A stretch of 64,000 bases of DNA from assembly GCA_019925095.2 (NCBI GenBank), contig CM034407.1, positions 3,185,210-3,249,209 of the forward strand, given 5' to 3'. The notes beneath the pieces are model-generated. The model was not told the DNA's origin. It did no database searches and was given only the letters and a program-made list of their open reading frames with translations. This document shows, in pieces, positions 1 through 10,900 of the stretch. Source of the DNA: Dendrolimus kikuchii (Eukaryota; Arthropoda; Insecta; Lepidoptera; Lasiocampidae). A program made the translations under genes and the position numbers. Within the stretch, counting starts at the first letter, position 1. The number at the start of each line of letters is the position of its first letter.

Positions 1-790
1 CTAAAATATTCACTCCATCGCGCTAATACCTCTTGTGGGTTAGCAAGAACGTCCCCTGCTTTAGATTTTATTCTTTCCATTCTGGAAGCTGACGAACAAC
101 CCCGAGACTTCTTAACCTCTCTCCAAAAGAGTTTGGTATTCGCCTCGAAGTTCTCCGTCAGCTTCTCTTCTTCTTTCAATTTTATTCTTTCACGCTTCTC
201 TTTCACTAAAGCTTTGGTTTCATTCTTGCAGAGGCGATAAATTTCTTTCTTCATCTCTTTCATACTGTCATTCTGTTGCAAGGAAGCAACATAATCCAGC
301 CAGGCTTTTCTCTTTCTCTCTACGCTGGATTTAACATCCGCGTCCCACCATTCATCACCTTTCGTTGTTATGTGCCTCTTCGCGCATCCACATGCTTCTT
401 TTGCGCTTTCCACTATACTTTCTTTCATACTATCCCAGTCATTATCCACATCTAAGTCGGAGAAGTCCGCTTTTGCAAGCCTTTCTTCGACTAGGCGCGC
501 ATACATACTCCTTACACTAACATCTTCCAATTTTTCACACTTTATTCTTTCAAGCTCCCCGAAATTGGTACGCACTCGCCAGTGTCTCCACTTCTTGAAA
601 AGGCCCACAAACCGGCTTATCACCAGGTAGTGGTCCGTTTCAAGAGTGGGGCCTCTGTAGGCTCTTGTATCCATTATTCTGTTTCGGAGGCGACTTCACA
701 GACTCCCAAAACTTCTCGAGTTCTTGGGGATCCGCTGAGCTGACGGGAGCATAAGCTGCGACCAGAAAAACTCGCGTGATCCCCAGTTTT
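1..790 (-). mobile_element. RTE-like non-LTR retrotransposon fragment (endonuclease end and EN-RT linker), runs off the window
   Basis: The minus strand is open from an ATG at 674 to the window edge with no stop. Near its start it reads LETDHYLV, matching the conserved S/TDH motif that closes APE-type endonuclease domains, followed by a long charged linker (KEKRERIKLKEEEKLTENFE) typical of the EN-to-RT region. Upstream, 675-790 in another frame reads VFLVAAYAPVSSADPQELEK, the YAP endonuclease motif. The two parts are joined by a frame change and much of the middle of the EN domain is missing, so the copy is internally deleted. RT motifs would lie outside the window. Confidence 0.75.
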
Positions 791-1009
791 CTGTTTGTTT
801 ACATTCTCAAAAACACCGATCGAGGCGAAGGCGGCTTATGTCAAAGTCCTCGGCGATATCATTGTACAACATACTTTATGCTTAGATGTAATAAGATCTA
901 TTGGCACAGAAAAGAAAAAAACAACACACATGGCACTAGATAGGACTATATATAAGTATAGATATAAGGCCAACACTGCACATGCACTTCCTCACAACAC
1001 CAGCATGTA

Positions 1010-1790
1010 ACAGGTACACTCTAAGTTTAGTATTAAAATTAGAATAAATTAATATAATAAGTTATTCTTAAGGTACACCACAACATAAAAATCACTAAAT
1101 TAATGTCACACACAGTAACAAAAATAAACAATAAGCGTGTATGGACTCTAAAATCTTTCATAGAAATTAAGTTGTAAAAAAGGGTACGGAACTAGAGTCC
1201 GTAGAGATGATAATAATAATAAAAAAAAATAAGATCTATTTAACTTTTTTTATTAGGCCGTTTGACGGCGTTTACAAAGGATATTGGGTTGGATACCTAT
1301 TGGAATCCTTTTATTATTATGTTTGTACTTATTATTAAAAATATTAGATTTTTTTTTATTTCTTTTTTTTTTTAATCCGCAAATAGTGAAAACGCGAATG
1401 AAGGAAGCGAATAAGGAGCTTTTACTGTTTAATGGTTCTCTCCCATCACAGTCAATAAATAAATGTCACATTTATTTAGAAAAGGCAAAGAAGTATTGTT
1501 TCCACCCTTCGACTTAGAAAACAACAAGATTTAAAACATGTTTCGTACTTCGAAGTTTAACACGGGTTGTTCACGGTGGCCTGTTAAATATGGGTAGTTA
1601 CAAAGTGGAACAAAGAAGCAACTTTATATGGCGACGTCTAGCCGTAACTATTACGGAAGTTCTCCCATAAATTTTAATACTAATGTATCTTTGTAAGGTA
1701 GAGGTACGGGTCTTGTATGAACGGACCGCCATACACACCGAAGGTGTTAAAATATTACGAAATCAAATTCGCGTTTCGTATTCTTACGAC
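1010..1790. other. AT-rich stretch, no gene recognised
   Basis: Contains poly-A/T runs and a short AAT repeat near 1208-1225. A 77-codon + frame at 1284-1517 has a hydrophobic, low-complexity start (runs of Leu and Phe) and no recognisable domain; I do not call it a gene. I recognise nothing else here. Confidence 0.5.
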
Positions 1791-2294
1791 TGTGGCACTC
1801 TAAATTAAAATGCCGTTGGAATTACCATAGAATTTATTAGGACTATACAAACACGTATAACATAGGTACAAATATAGCTAGACACTACTAGTACAACTGC
1901 ACGATTCAATAACACGTGCAAAGTCCGTCACTATATCGCTTGTCGAAATGTATGTCTTACTCGTATCGTAATCCTCGCACGACTGCCTCACCCCTCCGTT
2001 CGGACAGTGTTTTATAGTAAACTGTACAATACACAATGGCAGCTCGTGGGCTGGGTTCTTCCAAGAAAATGTAATTTGCACACCTGCGAACGGCCAACAA
2101 AGTTGAAAACAATAACAATAAGGATTAGTTCGACGCTAATGACGGCCATAAAACAAGTAGAAAAACAATGACATGTTTTTCTTAATTATAAATTCTAAAC
2201 ACAAAGTAAACAAAAGAATTCATAAATCCGGGAAAGCAATAAACTGCGCTTTTACAACCGGGAGGTGTGCGTATTTCTTTGTCGGTATGTAACA
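1791..2294 (-). mobile_element. Solo LTR (family LTR-1), minus orientation
   Basis: About 500 bp, homologous over its length to copies at 5874, 11283, 45649 and 46908. On the minus strand it begins TGTTACATACCGACAAAG and ends near 1791, where the usual GTAACA end is degraded. Internally it has a TATA-like stretch and, towards its 3' end, an AATAAATTCTATAG-like polyadenylation region. No internal gag/pol sequence adjoins it. Confidence 0.7.
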
Positions 2295-2956
2295 GTATGT
2301 TGAGTGAGAATTCCGATGCCGCACCGACCCCCTCCCACCCCTAAGACATGCCCATTATTCCGTCCCCTATATCTCTTAATTATTTCAATATTTGATGAAT
2401 TTATTTCCAAATTAGATTTTGAATAATTATTATTATATATTATTGGAACTCAATTTTTTAACGAATACAGTATTTAATCATAGGTAATAAAAGGCAACAT
2501 TAAGGAATATGATATGGCAACACCAGGTTGCCTGAACTGTCGCGACTACAGCGCCATTTTTGTTTTATTTTGGTCCTATTTTATTGTTCTTAGGTGGAAT
2601 AAAGCCACTTCTCAATTTTGAGTCGACACCAGCCCGGAGCTCAGTTTACTGTGAATTTTGAATGTGATATAAGCTCCAGACCAATATAGTGTAAGTGTTA
2701 TTCAAAGGAAAAACTTTAAGGAAAAAGAAAATAATACGTTTATTTGATAAGTAAATCTATATATGTATTTCTATATTTTCCACTAACATTGCGCCGATAG
2801 GTTTTCGATTATCATATATTTTTTCTTAATTAACATAAATATATTTGTCTAGAAATAGATAATAGTAGTTCTATCCAAATAAAGATATATAAATCTATTT
2901 AAAGATACACTTGACAAAAAACAATCATAATATTTAGTTATAAGTAAGTAATTTTC
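2295..2956. other. Intergenic, no gene recognised
   Basis: AT-rich. The stretch around 2510-2650, with a GGAATAAAGCCACTTC segment, looks like an LTR or LINE end but has no second copy in the window to define it. Nothing else recognised. Confidence 0.4.
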
Positions 2957-3323
2957 ATCCGTGCAGGAACGGAGAAAGACTACAATTTCCTGCGATCGGG
3001 CGGCCTGTCGTAAGAGGCGACAAAATAACCCACAGCCAAGTGGTAGGGCATCTTGCACCGCTTCTTCTCTTCAAGCCATAACATGTTGCGAAGCGGTAGT
3101 AAATTAGATTAGGCTCCCATAGATTAAATAATAACCATAAACAAAATTAAAATTAAAATTAATAAGTTGGCGGTAGGCTAAATAAAACTTTAACAATACT
3201 CGTTGACACTTGACACCTTGGTCTTCCGTGATCACGGCCACTGAAAAGTGGTAACTGCTTTCCATCAAGTGGGCCGTCTGCCTGTCTGCTGAACTCATGC
3301 AATAAAAAGAAAACAAAAAAAAA
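2957..3323 (+). repeat. Mosaic SINE: SINE-A ends around a foreign 190-bp core
   Basis: 2957-3052 is the 5' third of the 310-bp SINE-A family (ATCCGTGCAGGAACGG start). 3244-3323 is the SINE-A 3' end with A-rich tail. The normal SINE-A centre is missing; 3053-3243 instead matches the reverse complement of the foldback/LINE-like repeat at 23190-23400 and part of 51840-52020. Confidence 0.75.
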
Positions 3324-3368
3324 TTGTCAGTCTCTTTCTACTATTTTTTATGTATGCACTTATTTGTA

Positions 3369-3577
3369 GGTAAGGAAAGGAATGCTCCGGTGGTTCGGGC
3401 ATGTGGAAAGAATGCATGATGAAAGAATGACTAAACAGATATACAATGCAAAAGTGGATGGATGCAGAAGTCGTGGAAGGCCACGACACACCTTCCATGA
3501 TCAAATTGATCGTGTGCTAGCAAAAGGTGATGTCAGGAGCCTTAAGAACAGACGAGCTTGCATGACAAGAGTTGTGT
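3369..3577 (+). mobile_element. RTE-type LINE 3' fragment (family RTE-1), truncated at both ends
   Basis: Encodes the LRWFGHVERMHDERMTKQIY segment and the following RSRGRPRHTFHDQIDRVLA motif, the usual C-terminus of RTE-type ORF2. The 3' end is lost after ACRMTR-like codons, where another dispersed repeat fragment (about 3578-3740) takes over. Confidence 0.8.
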
Positions 3578-4065
3578 CAAAGAGGCCAAGATCTCTCCCA
3601 TTATCCGGGATGAAAAGTATCCCTGGTCGACCCTCGGTATTAAAATTACAAACATACCGAATTTCAGCCAAATCGGTCTAATAGTTTTTCCTTAAAAGCA
3701 TAACAGACAGAGATTACTTTCGGATTTATAATATTGTAACGCCGACCTATTTGGTCACCGCCTCAAGTATTAGTCCTGTAGATTTATGTGTTTATTTCTT
3801 TTTAGTGTCGCTTTTTCGTTTCATCGAGTTTCCAATCACAACGATTCTAAAGAAATTTTACTTCAAAATTGTACTTCGTGTCCTTATCTGTCGGTTTAGC
3901 CAGCATTCTATGATAGTCTCCGGAACGTAATAAAAATCAAACTAATGGGAATGAATCCGCGTGATATAGCTAGTCATACATATATGACAATATAAATATT
4001 ATCACAACGATAATCATTTAAATAATTAAGAAACGAATAATCGGAACGCGCTCCGCTGATAGCGA

Positions 4066-4370
4066 TTTTTTGTTATTGCGTGAGTTCAGCAGACAGACAT
4101 ACTGCCCACCTGATGGAAAGCGGTTACCGTCGCCTATGGTCATTTGTAACACCAAAGGTGCTATCAATGGCTGCTGCTCTCTTAAACTGGAATCTGGCCA
4201 CTAATGCCGGAACACAACTCAAGGTTATTATGGCGGCATGCTCTAGACCAGGGGTGATAGGCATCCAGTTGGGAAAATACCCTACCACCTAGTTGTGTGT
4301 TATTTTGTCGTCTCTTACGACAGGTCGCCCGACGGCTGGAAAATGTATTTTCCTCATTCCTGCACGGATA
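4066..4370 (-). repeat. SINE-A copy, minus orientation
   Basis: Diverged full-length copy of the 310-bp A-tailed family, starting at the poly-T end (TTTTGTTATTGCGTGAGTTC) and ending TGCACGGATA. Confidence 0.8.
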
Positions 4371-4372
4371 AG

Positions 4373-4665
4373 TCGTGATAGCGTAATGACTAGCGCACGC
4401 GTCCCAAACTCAAAGGGCGCGGGTTCGATCCTGGCCGGAACGCATGCACCACTTAGGCAGTTTCTGACCTAATGTGCATATTGTTATAATTACCACGTGC
4501 TAACAACGGTGAAGGAAAACATCATGATGCAACCTGCATATCGTGATAATCGATGTGTCAAACCTGCCAAGCCGCCTTGGTCAAGCGAGGCGGGTATGCT
4601 GTCCGTACCCCAATAATGTGACGCCCGAGCCCAGCAGTGGAACATTTATGGGCTGTTATTACATA
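4373..4665 (+). repeat. tRNA-derived SINE (second family)
   Basis: Contains a B-box-like GGTTCGATCCT at about 4422-4432 preceded by a tRNA-like 5' part with AGCGCACGCG. It continues into a body ending GCCCAGCAGTGG...GGGCTGTTATT, a type seen widely in Lepidoptera as I recall. It lies directly beside the SINE-A copy. No tRNA cloverleaf is intact. Confidence 0.55.
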
Positions 4666-4937
4666 TTACTGCACGGACAGCGATTCGAAATATTATTTTG
4701 AAGTGAAACTTCTATATAGACGGGTATCTTAGGATTTTTCTGTCACGAAAAAGCGTTACGGCCGCGTGGAAGTGCGGCAAACATTTAGACTATGGATGTG
4801 TTTTTTGGTTCCGGATGGAATTCAGTTTCTTTGTTTGATAAAGTAAAATATGTTTAAACAAAAAATGCATTTATTAAAATGTACCTCACCTAACCAAATC
4901 ATAATTTGCAGTACACCTGCGAAAAATTAAAATATGT

Positions 4938-5121
4938 GCCGGGACACACAGTAGAAGTGAAACTTCAACGGACAAGTGGAAAAACGAATGGCAATAAAAT
5001 TTTAACTTGAAGTTTTACGGGCAGATTGTTGACGAATCGCAACAAATATTAAATTAAAGTTTTGTTGCGATTCGTTTTTCCACTTGTCCGTTGAAGTTTC
5101 ACTTCTACTATGTGTCCCAGC
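4938..5121. repeat. Palindromic MITE / foldback element with 63-nt arms
   Basis: Arms 4938-5000 and 5059-5121 are reverse complements with about five mismatches; the shared core reads AGTAGAAGTGAAACTTCAAC then GGACAAGTGGAAAAACGAAT. The 58-bp centre has a second small inverted repeat (CGAATCGCAACAAA against TTTTGTTGCGATTCG). No coding capacity. Confidence 0.8.
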
Positions 5122-5211
5122 AGACATTTTTTATATACAATTTTCTAAATATATATGTGGTGACTGGCAAAAAAAACAACACTACGAGTTTACGGCTTAT
5201 CAGCGACGTGC

Positions 5212-5526
5212 GTTTTTTTTTTTATTGCAGGAGATCAGCAAACAGGCAGACAGCCCACTTCATGGAAAGCGGTTACCATCGCCTATGGACATTTGCAAAA
5301 CCAAAGTTGCTATAAATGCGCTGCTGCTCTTTTAAGGGGAACTGGAACCTGGTCACTAATGCCGGAACACAACTCAAGGTTGTTATGGCGACATACTTTA
5401 GACCAGGGGTGGTAGCCGTCCAGTCGGGCAAATGCCCTACCACCTGGCTGTGGGTTGTTTTGTCGCCTCTTACGACAGGCCGCCCGGCCGCAGGAAATTG
5501 TATTCTTTCTCCGTTCCTGCACGGAT
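5212..5526 (-). repeat. SINE-A copy, full length, minus orientation
   Basis: Plus-strand view runs from TTTTTTTTTTATTGCAGGAG to CTGCACGGAT. The reverse strand is the sense direction: ATCCGTGCAGG start and AATAAAAAAA end. Confidence 0.85.
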
Positions 5527-5873
5527 TGTATTGTAGTAAATTATTTATAACACCAGTACAATATTTTAAATAAAAAATTCAGAGCGCCTCTGCGTCGTGC
5601 GTACGTCGTCCATTCGAATCATCTATTGTCTCTCTTTCACTCGTCATTTCTTTCACACTATGGGCTCGTTCAGAAATATCGTTTTACATTCATCACATCA
5701 ATTCGTTCAAGATACATTATTCAGATGTGTATATTGTTTTAAAAGTATAACTTGATTTACTATACAATTTCATATGTCGTTTAGTTTCATTTTGATAAGT
5801 CAATTTTCAATTGCTGAGATTTTTGTACTTAACATATTAATACGAAACTCTAATAATAAAAAAAGGAAAATAT

Positions 5874-6640
5874 TGTTGCATACCGACAAAGAAACGCGCA
5901 CCTAGTTTATTTCCCCTTCCGCATTCGGAGTTCTTTTGTTTACTTCACATTTAAAATTTGCAATTGCGCAATAGCCTATTGTTATTGTACTTGTTTATGG
6001 CCGTCATTAGTGTCGAACTAAATCGTTATTGTTTTCAACTTTGTTGGCCCTTCGCAGGTGTGAAAATTACATTTTCTTGGAAGAACCCAGCCCACGAGCT
6101 TCCATTGTGTATTGTACAGTTTACTATAAAACAATGCCCGAACGGAGGGGTGAGGCAATCGAGCGACGATTACGACACACGCAAGACGTGTACATTCGAC
6201 AAGCGATATAGTGACGGACTTTGCGCGTGTTATTAATCGTGCAGATTGTAACAAGTAGTGTCTAGTTTTATTTGTACCTCTCTTGTATGTGTTTGTATAT
6301 ATACATACATAACTTCACGCCAGTACCATTGCGGGGTAGGCACGAACAACAGAGCGCCATTCAGGTTTATTCTTACACACCTCACTTGCTTCTTTGACAT
6401 TCATAACTCTTGTCATGCACGCTCGTCTGTTCTTAAGGCTCCTGACATCATCTTCTGCTAGTACACGATCAAGTTGATCATGGAAGGTATGTCGTGGCCT
6501 TCCACGACTTCTGCATCCATCCACTTTTACATTGTATATCTGTTTAGTAATTTTTTCATCATCCATTATTTCCACATGCCCGAACCACCGGAGTATTCCT
6601 TTCCATGTTTTTATAGTTCTAATAAACTCTATAGTAATAC
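5874..6640 (+). mobile_element. Solo LTR (LTR-1) interrupted by an RTE-1 insertion
   Basis: LTR sequence starts TGTTGCATACCGAC and runs to about 6298. It is then broken by the minus-strand RTE-1 copy 6299-6604 and resumes at about 6611 with ATAGTTCTAATAAACTCTAT, the polyadenylation end shared with the LTRs at 45649 and 46908. The order of events is LTR first, LINE second. Confidence 0.7.
6299..6604 (-). mobile_element. RTE-1 3' fragment, minus orientation, inside an LTR
   Basis: The minus strand encodes ILRWFGHVEIMDDEKITKQIY and RSRGRPRHTFHDQLDRVLA. The plus-strand left edge is the tail remnant ATACATACATAACTTCACGCC. 5' truncated. Confidence 0.85.
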
Positions 6641-6983
6641 AAAATATCATAGCATGCATTCGCTACGGTGTCATCAGAGGACGGTCGAGTGCACTAAAAT
6701 AGTTTTCTTCGGAACTTGACCGGTTTAAGCGATTAATATAGTTTTTTTTATGAAACAATGGGCGCTGAAAAGTCAACAAATTTTTGTTAATTTAATTTGT
6801 ACTTTGTAAGCGATGTTGCAATTTTAATAATTCCGATACATTGTTCGTGATACTGACTTACTGCAATGTGATTGCAGAGTGTTTTTATTCTTTACTAGCT
6901 TTCGTCCGTGGCTTCGTTCGTGTTAATATTATCGCACAGGTTCCGTACATTTTTCTGGGACAAAAAGTACCCTCTGTGCTCTT

Positions 6984-7289
6984 GAACGGAGAAAGAATAC
7001 AATTTCCTGCGGCGGAGCGGCCTGTCGTAAGAGGCGACTTAACAACCCACAGCCAGGTGGTAGAGCATTTGCCCGACTGGATGGCTACCACCCCTGGTCT
7101 AAAGTATGTCGCCATAACAACCTTGAGTTGTGTTCCGGCATTAGTGACCAGGTTCCAGTCTCCCTTAAGAGTGCAGTAGCGCATTTGTAGCAACTTTGGT
7201 GTTGCAAATGTCCATAGGCGATGATAACCGCTTTTCATCAAGTGGGCCGTCTGTCTGTCTGCTGAGCTCCTGCAATAATAAAAAATATA
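6984..7289 (+). repeat. SINE-A copy, 5' end slightly truncated
   Basis: Starts at GAACGGAGAAAGAATAC and ends CTGCAATAATAAAAAAT. It is inserted in an older dispersed repeat (about 6890-6980, CTTTCGTCCGTGGCTTCGTT) of a type common in Lepidoptera. Confidence 0.8.
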
Positions 7290-7407
7290 TATAAAATGTT
7301 GATTAGGACAGATCTTTATCTGGTTTATACATATACAGTACATTCCTTAATGTTTCATTCTTCTTCCATGACCTGATGCTAAATTAGTATAGTGTATTCA
7401 ATACTTT

Positions 7408-7704
7408 ATCCGTGCAGGTACGGAGAAAGAATACAATTTCCTGCGGCCGGGCGGCCTGTCGTAAGAGGTGACTTAACAACCCACAGCCAGTGGTAGGGCA
7501 TTTGCTCGACTGGATGGCGACCACCCCTGGTTTAGAGTATGCTGCCATAACAGCCTTGTGTTGTGTTCCGGCATTAGTAACCAGGTTCCAGTCTCCTTTA
7601 AGAGAGCAGCAGCGCATTTGTAGTACCTTTGGTGTTGCAAATGCCCATAGGCGATGGTAACCGCCCGTCTGCCTGTCTGCTGAACTCCTGCAATAAAAAA
7701 AAAA
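7408..7704 (+). repeat. SINE-A copy with small deletions
   Basis: ATCCGTGCAGGTACGG start, AATAAAAAAAAAA end. It lacks the usual CTTTCCATCAAGTGGG stretch near its 3' end. Lies 210 bp upstream of gene A's first exon. Confidence 0.85.
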
Positions 7705-7754
7705 GAACACAAATATTATCGCAATGTAGTGAAGGCATGCCATAACTGTGCAAA

Positions 7755-7845
7755 GATAAGGATAAAGGTCAATTATCTTTGGAAAAATAGCAATTATGAC
7801 TTATGTTGTTAATATTGATGGATCGATTTTGATAATACTCGATAA
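7755..7845. promoter_or_regulatory. GATAA motif cluster upstream of gene A
   Basis: GATAA occurs at 7755, 7761, 7831 and 7841, and TTATC at 7773: five sites in 91 bp, 71-161 bp before the gene A ATG. GATA factors are established regulators of insect midgut genes; binding here is inference. A similar cluster precedes gene B. Confidence 0.4.
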
Positions 7846-7915
7846 ACGAAACCGAATTAAGATATTGGATTAATTAATTACTTCAATTGTAACCTGTGAC
7901 CGGTTGTGTGTAGAC

Positions 7916-7983
7916 ATGTTTCGGTCTTTGTGTCTGTTTGTTTTTATCGTATTAGCTAGCGCCAAACATGAAATTTACGATGG
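7916..7983 (+). CDS. Gene A exon 1: start codon and signal peptide
   Basis: 68 nt, 22 codons plus two bases, followed by the donor GTAATA. The split glycine codon is completed by the first base of the exon at 11038. It is too short to show as an ordinary ORF. Gene B's first exon is also exactly 68 nt with the same phase and a KHE motif at the same place, which supports both calls. Confidence 0.85.
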
Positions 7984-10900
7984 GTAATATTTTTTATTAT
8001 TTTATGAGTTCAGTGAACAGGCAGAGGGTGATGATGATGGCAGTGGCAGAGTGGCAAATACGTCGTGATATTTATATATTTACAGTATTTACAGTTTGCG
8101 TTTAATCAGTTGAAGAAGTAAGAGTTAAGTAAAGTTGAAGAGTTTGTTTGTTTGAACGCGCTAATCTCAGGAACTACTGGTCTGATTTGAAAAATTCTTT
8201 CAGTGTTTGATAGCCCATTCATCGAGGAAGGCTATAGGCTATATGTCAATATGCTAAGACTAATAGGAGCGGAGCACCAATGAAGAATGTTTCAAAATCG
8301 GGGGGTTTTGAAAACAAATTCCATTCGGACGACGTCGCGGGTTAGCTAGTTATAATTATAAAAACGACCAACCACGCTCTGCTACCATGTAGAAATTCGG
8401 GATCGGCAGTGGTCGAATGTGTGAATTGTATGTAAATAATGAGCACTATGAAATATATAAAGGCACTAGCTGTTCCGGCAGACGTTGTTCTGCCCTGAAG
8501 AAATAAAATTTAGAACCCGATTGCAGCGCCACCTACCGGGTCCAAATGTAAGCTATCCTATCTTTCAAGTCGAATCAAACTACAGACGGTGTGCAAATTT
8601 GATTAAAATCGGTCAAGTAGATTAGGAGTCCATCGCGGACAAACAACGTGACACGTAATTTATATATATTAAGATTTACAACCCGTGCGCATTAACATGG
8701 CACCTGGCTCGAAAATAGACAGTTATACTATAGTACAAATATTAGGTTGGGGAAAAAGTTTCTTGGCATTTTATATAAAAATTCAAAAGGTTTTTTTATA
8801 AAGTTTATTTACACTTGACTAAAGTATGTAGGTGTCATTTTGTTTGATACCTTTTTGCCATCTTGTAGGTAGGGACGTGATCCCATTGCTATAAAAATTT
8901 TGGGGCTTCTGATCAAAAAACTACGATAAGTGGTTTTGGCAGTCCTCTCGTGATGTTAACTTGACACTGCCTAAGGAATTATGCAGAGACCGAAACAGGT
9001 GAAAATCTGAAGGTGCAAGGTCAGGACTATACGGCGGATGCATTAACACCTCTCAGCCAAAGTCTCGTAATTTTTGCTGAGTGGCTAAAGATGTGTGAGG
9101 TCTAGCGTTATCATGGTGAAAAACCACACCCCGTGTGTTGATTAATTCCGGCCGCTTTCTCTCAACTTTTTGCTTTAATCTCATCAGTTGTTCGCAGTAC
9201 AGTTCAGAATCGATGGTCCTGCCTGGCGGTAACACCTCATAATGAATAATGCCCTTTCAATCCTACCATACACACAGCATCACCTTGTTGCGAGTTAATC
9301 CGCGTCTCGCCACAGTCTGTGAACCCTGACTGGCCGTTGACCACGATCTTTTTCGCATGTTCTTGTCGTACGTGATCCACTTTTCATCACCAGTTATCAG
9401 CTTCTTCAAAAATAGTTCGGTTTCATTACGTCGTAATAAAGAATCACAAATGAGTATACGGTTCATTAGGTTTCTTTGCTCATGAGGCACCCAAATATCG
9501 AGCTTTTTTGTGTACCCAGCTTTTTTCAAACGCGTCAAAACCGTTTGTGGTCAATACCCAGTTCTCCAGCTACATCGTAACTACTAATATGCCGATCTTG
9601 CTCCACTTTTTCAAAAATGGCATCAATTTCGTCCGTAACAGGGCGACCAGAGCGACGTGCATCTTTGATATCCAAAATTTCCGGATTGAAATCGCTTAAA
9701 CCAAATTTGCGCTACTCTCACAGATACTGAATTAGGTCCATAAACATCACAAAATTTTTCGCGGCTTGTGTTGCATTTTTACCTTTTTTGTAGTAAAATT
9801 TTAAAATGTATCGAATTTCTTCATTAGATTCACTCATTTTAACAATAAGAAAAACAAATGAAAGTCACACATTTTCCTAATTTGAATTTGGAATTGTCTT
9901 CTTTAAAATTAAAACTTTTTAAGGATACCAAAAGCAGCCAGATACAAATGGTATAGCCAAAGAGATCTTATTACAAGTTCATACATACTATATGCGAAAA
10001 GACTTTTTCCCCAACCTATTAGGTAGTTTGTACTGTCACGTTTAAAGCATCGTAAAGTAACATAATAAGAGAAACTATTTAGCCCAAAATAAATGATATT
10101 CAAAGACCTAAAATAAAATTCATTTTTTTTTGCACTCAATACTTTAAACGTAATTTATTCGAACCAGGTGCCATGTTAATCCGCACGGATTATAATAAGC
10201 TTAATGTCGACGGCCTCTGTGGTTAAGCGGGCTAAACCTTTGCTGGCGTACCTCACTGCAACGCAGAGGTTCCGGGTTCGATTCCTGGTGTATTAAATTT
10301 CGGAAACGTATTTTCTCCGTTATTTACTATGGTCTGGGTGTCTGGGATCGGCCCCAGAGCAGTCCATTGTATATTACCCATAACACAAGCATAACTTGCT
10401 TAATTGGGGATATACAATATGTGTGTTTGTCTATATAGAAAAGGCAATATTAGAATTTTATAATATTATAGATTAAAATGAATTTAAGAAAGAGAGTGTC
10501 GGGGTGAAGGTAAGGAAAGGAATGCTCCGGTGGTTCGGGCATGTGTAAAGAATGCATGATGAAAGAATGACTAAACAGATATACAATGCAAAAGAGGATG
10601 GATGCAGAAATCGTGGAAGGCCACGACACACCTTCCATGATCAAATTGATCGTGTACTAGCAGAAGGTGATGTCAGGAGCCTTAAGAACAGACGAGCGTG
10701 CATGACAAGACTTATGAATGTTAAAGAAGCAAGTGAGGTGTGTAAGGATAAGCCTGAATGGCGTGAAGTTATCTATGTGTATGTATGTAAAATGAATTTA
10801 GGAAACCTAGTGCCAAACGTTTCTGGAACGTTCCCACAGGACTGGCTGTAATCTTTCTTTGAATGGCAACGCTAATGCGTTACCCCAGTTATAAATGAGC

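Noticed and set aside
1284..1517. 77-codon hydrophobic frame
   Set aside because: Low-complexity Leu/Phe run from poly-T DNA; no domain.
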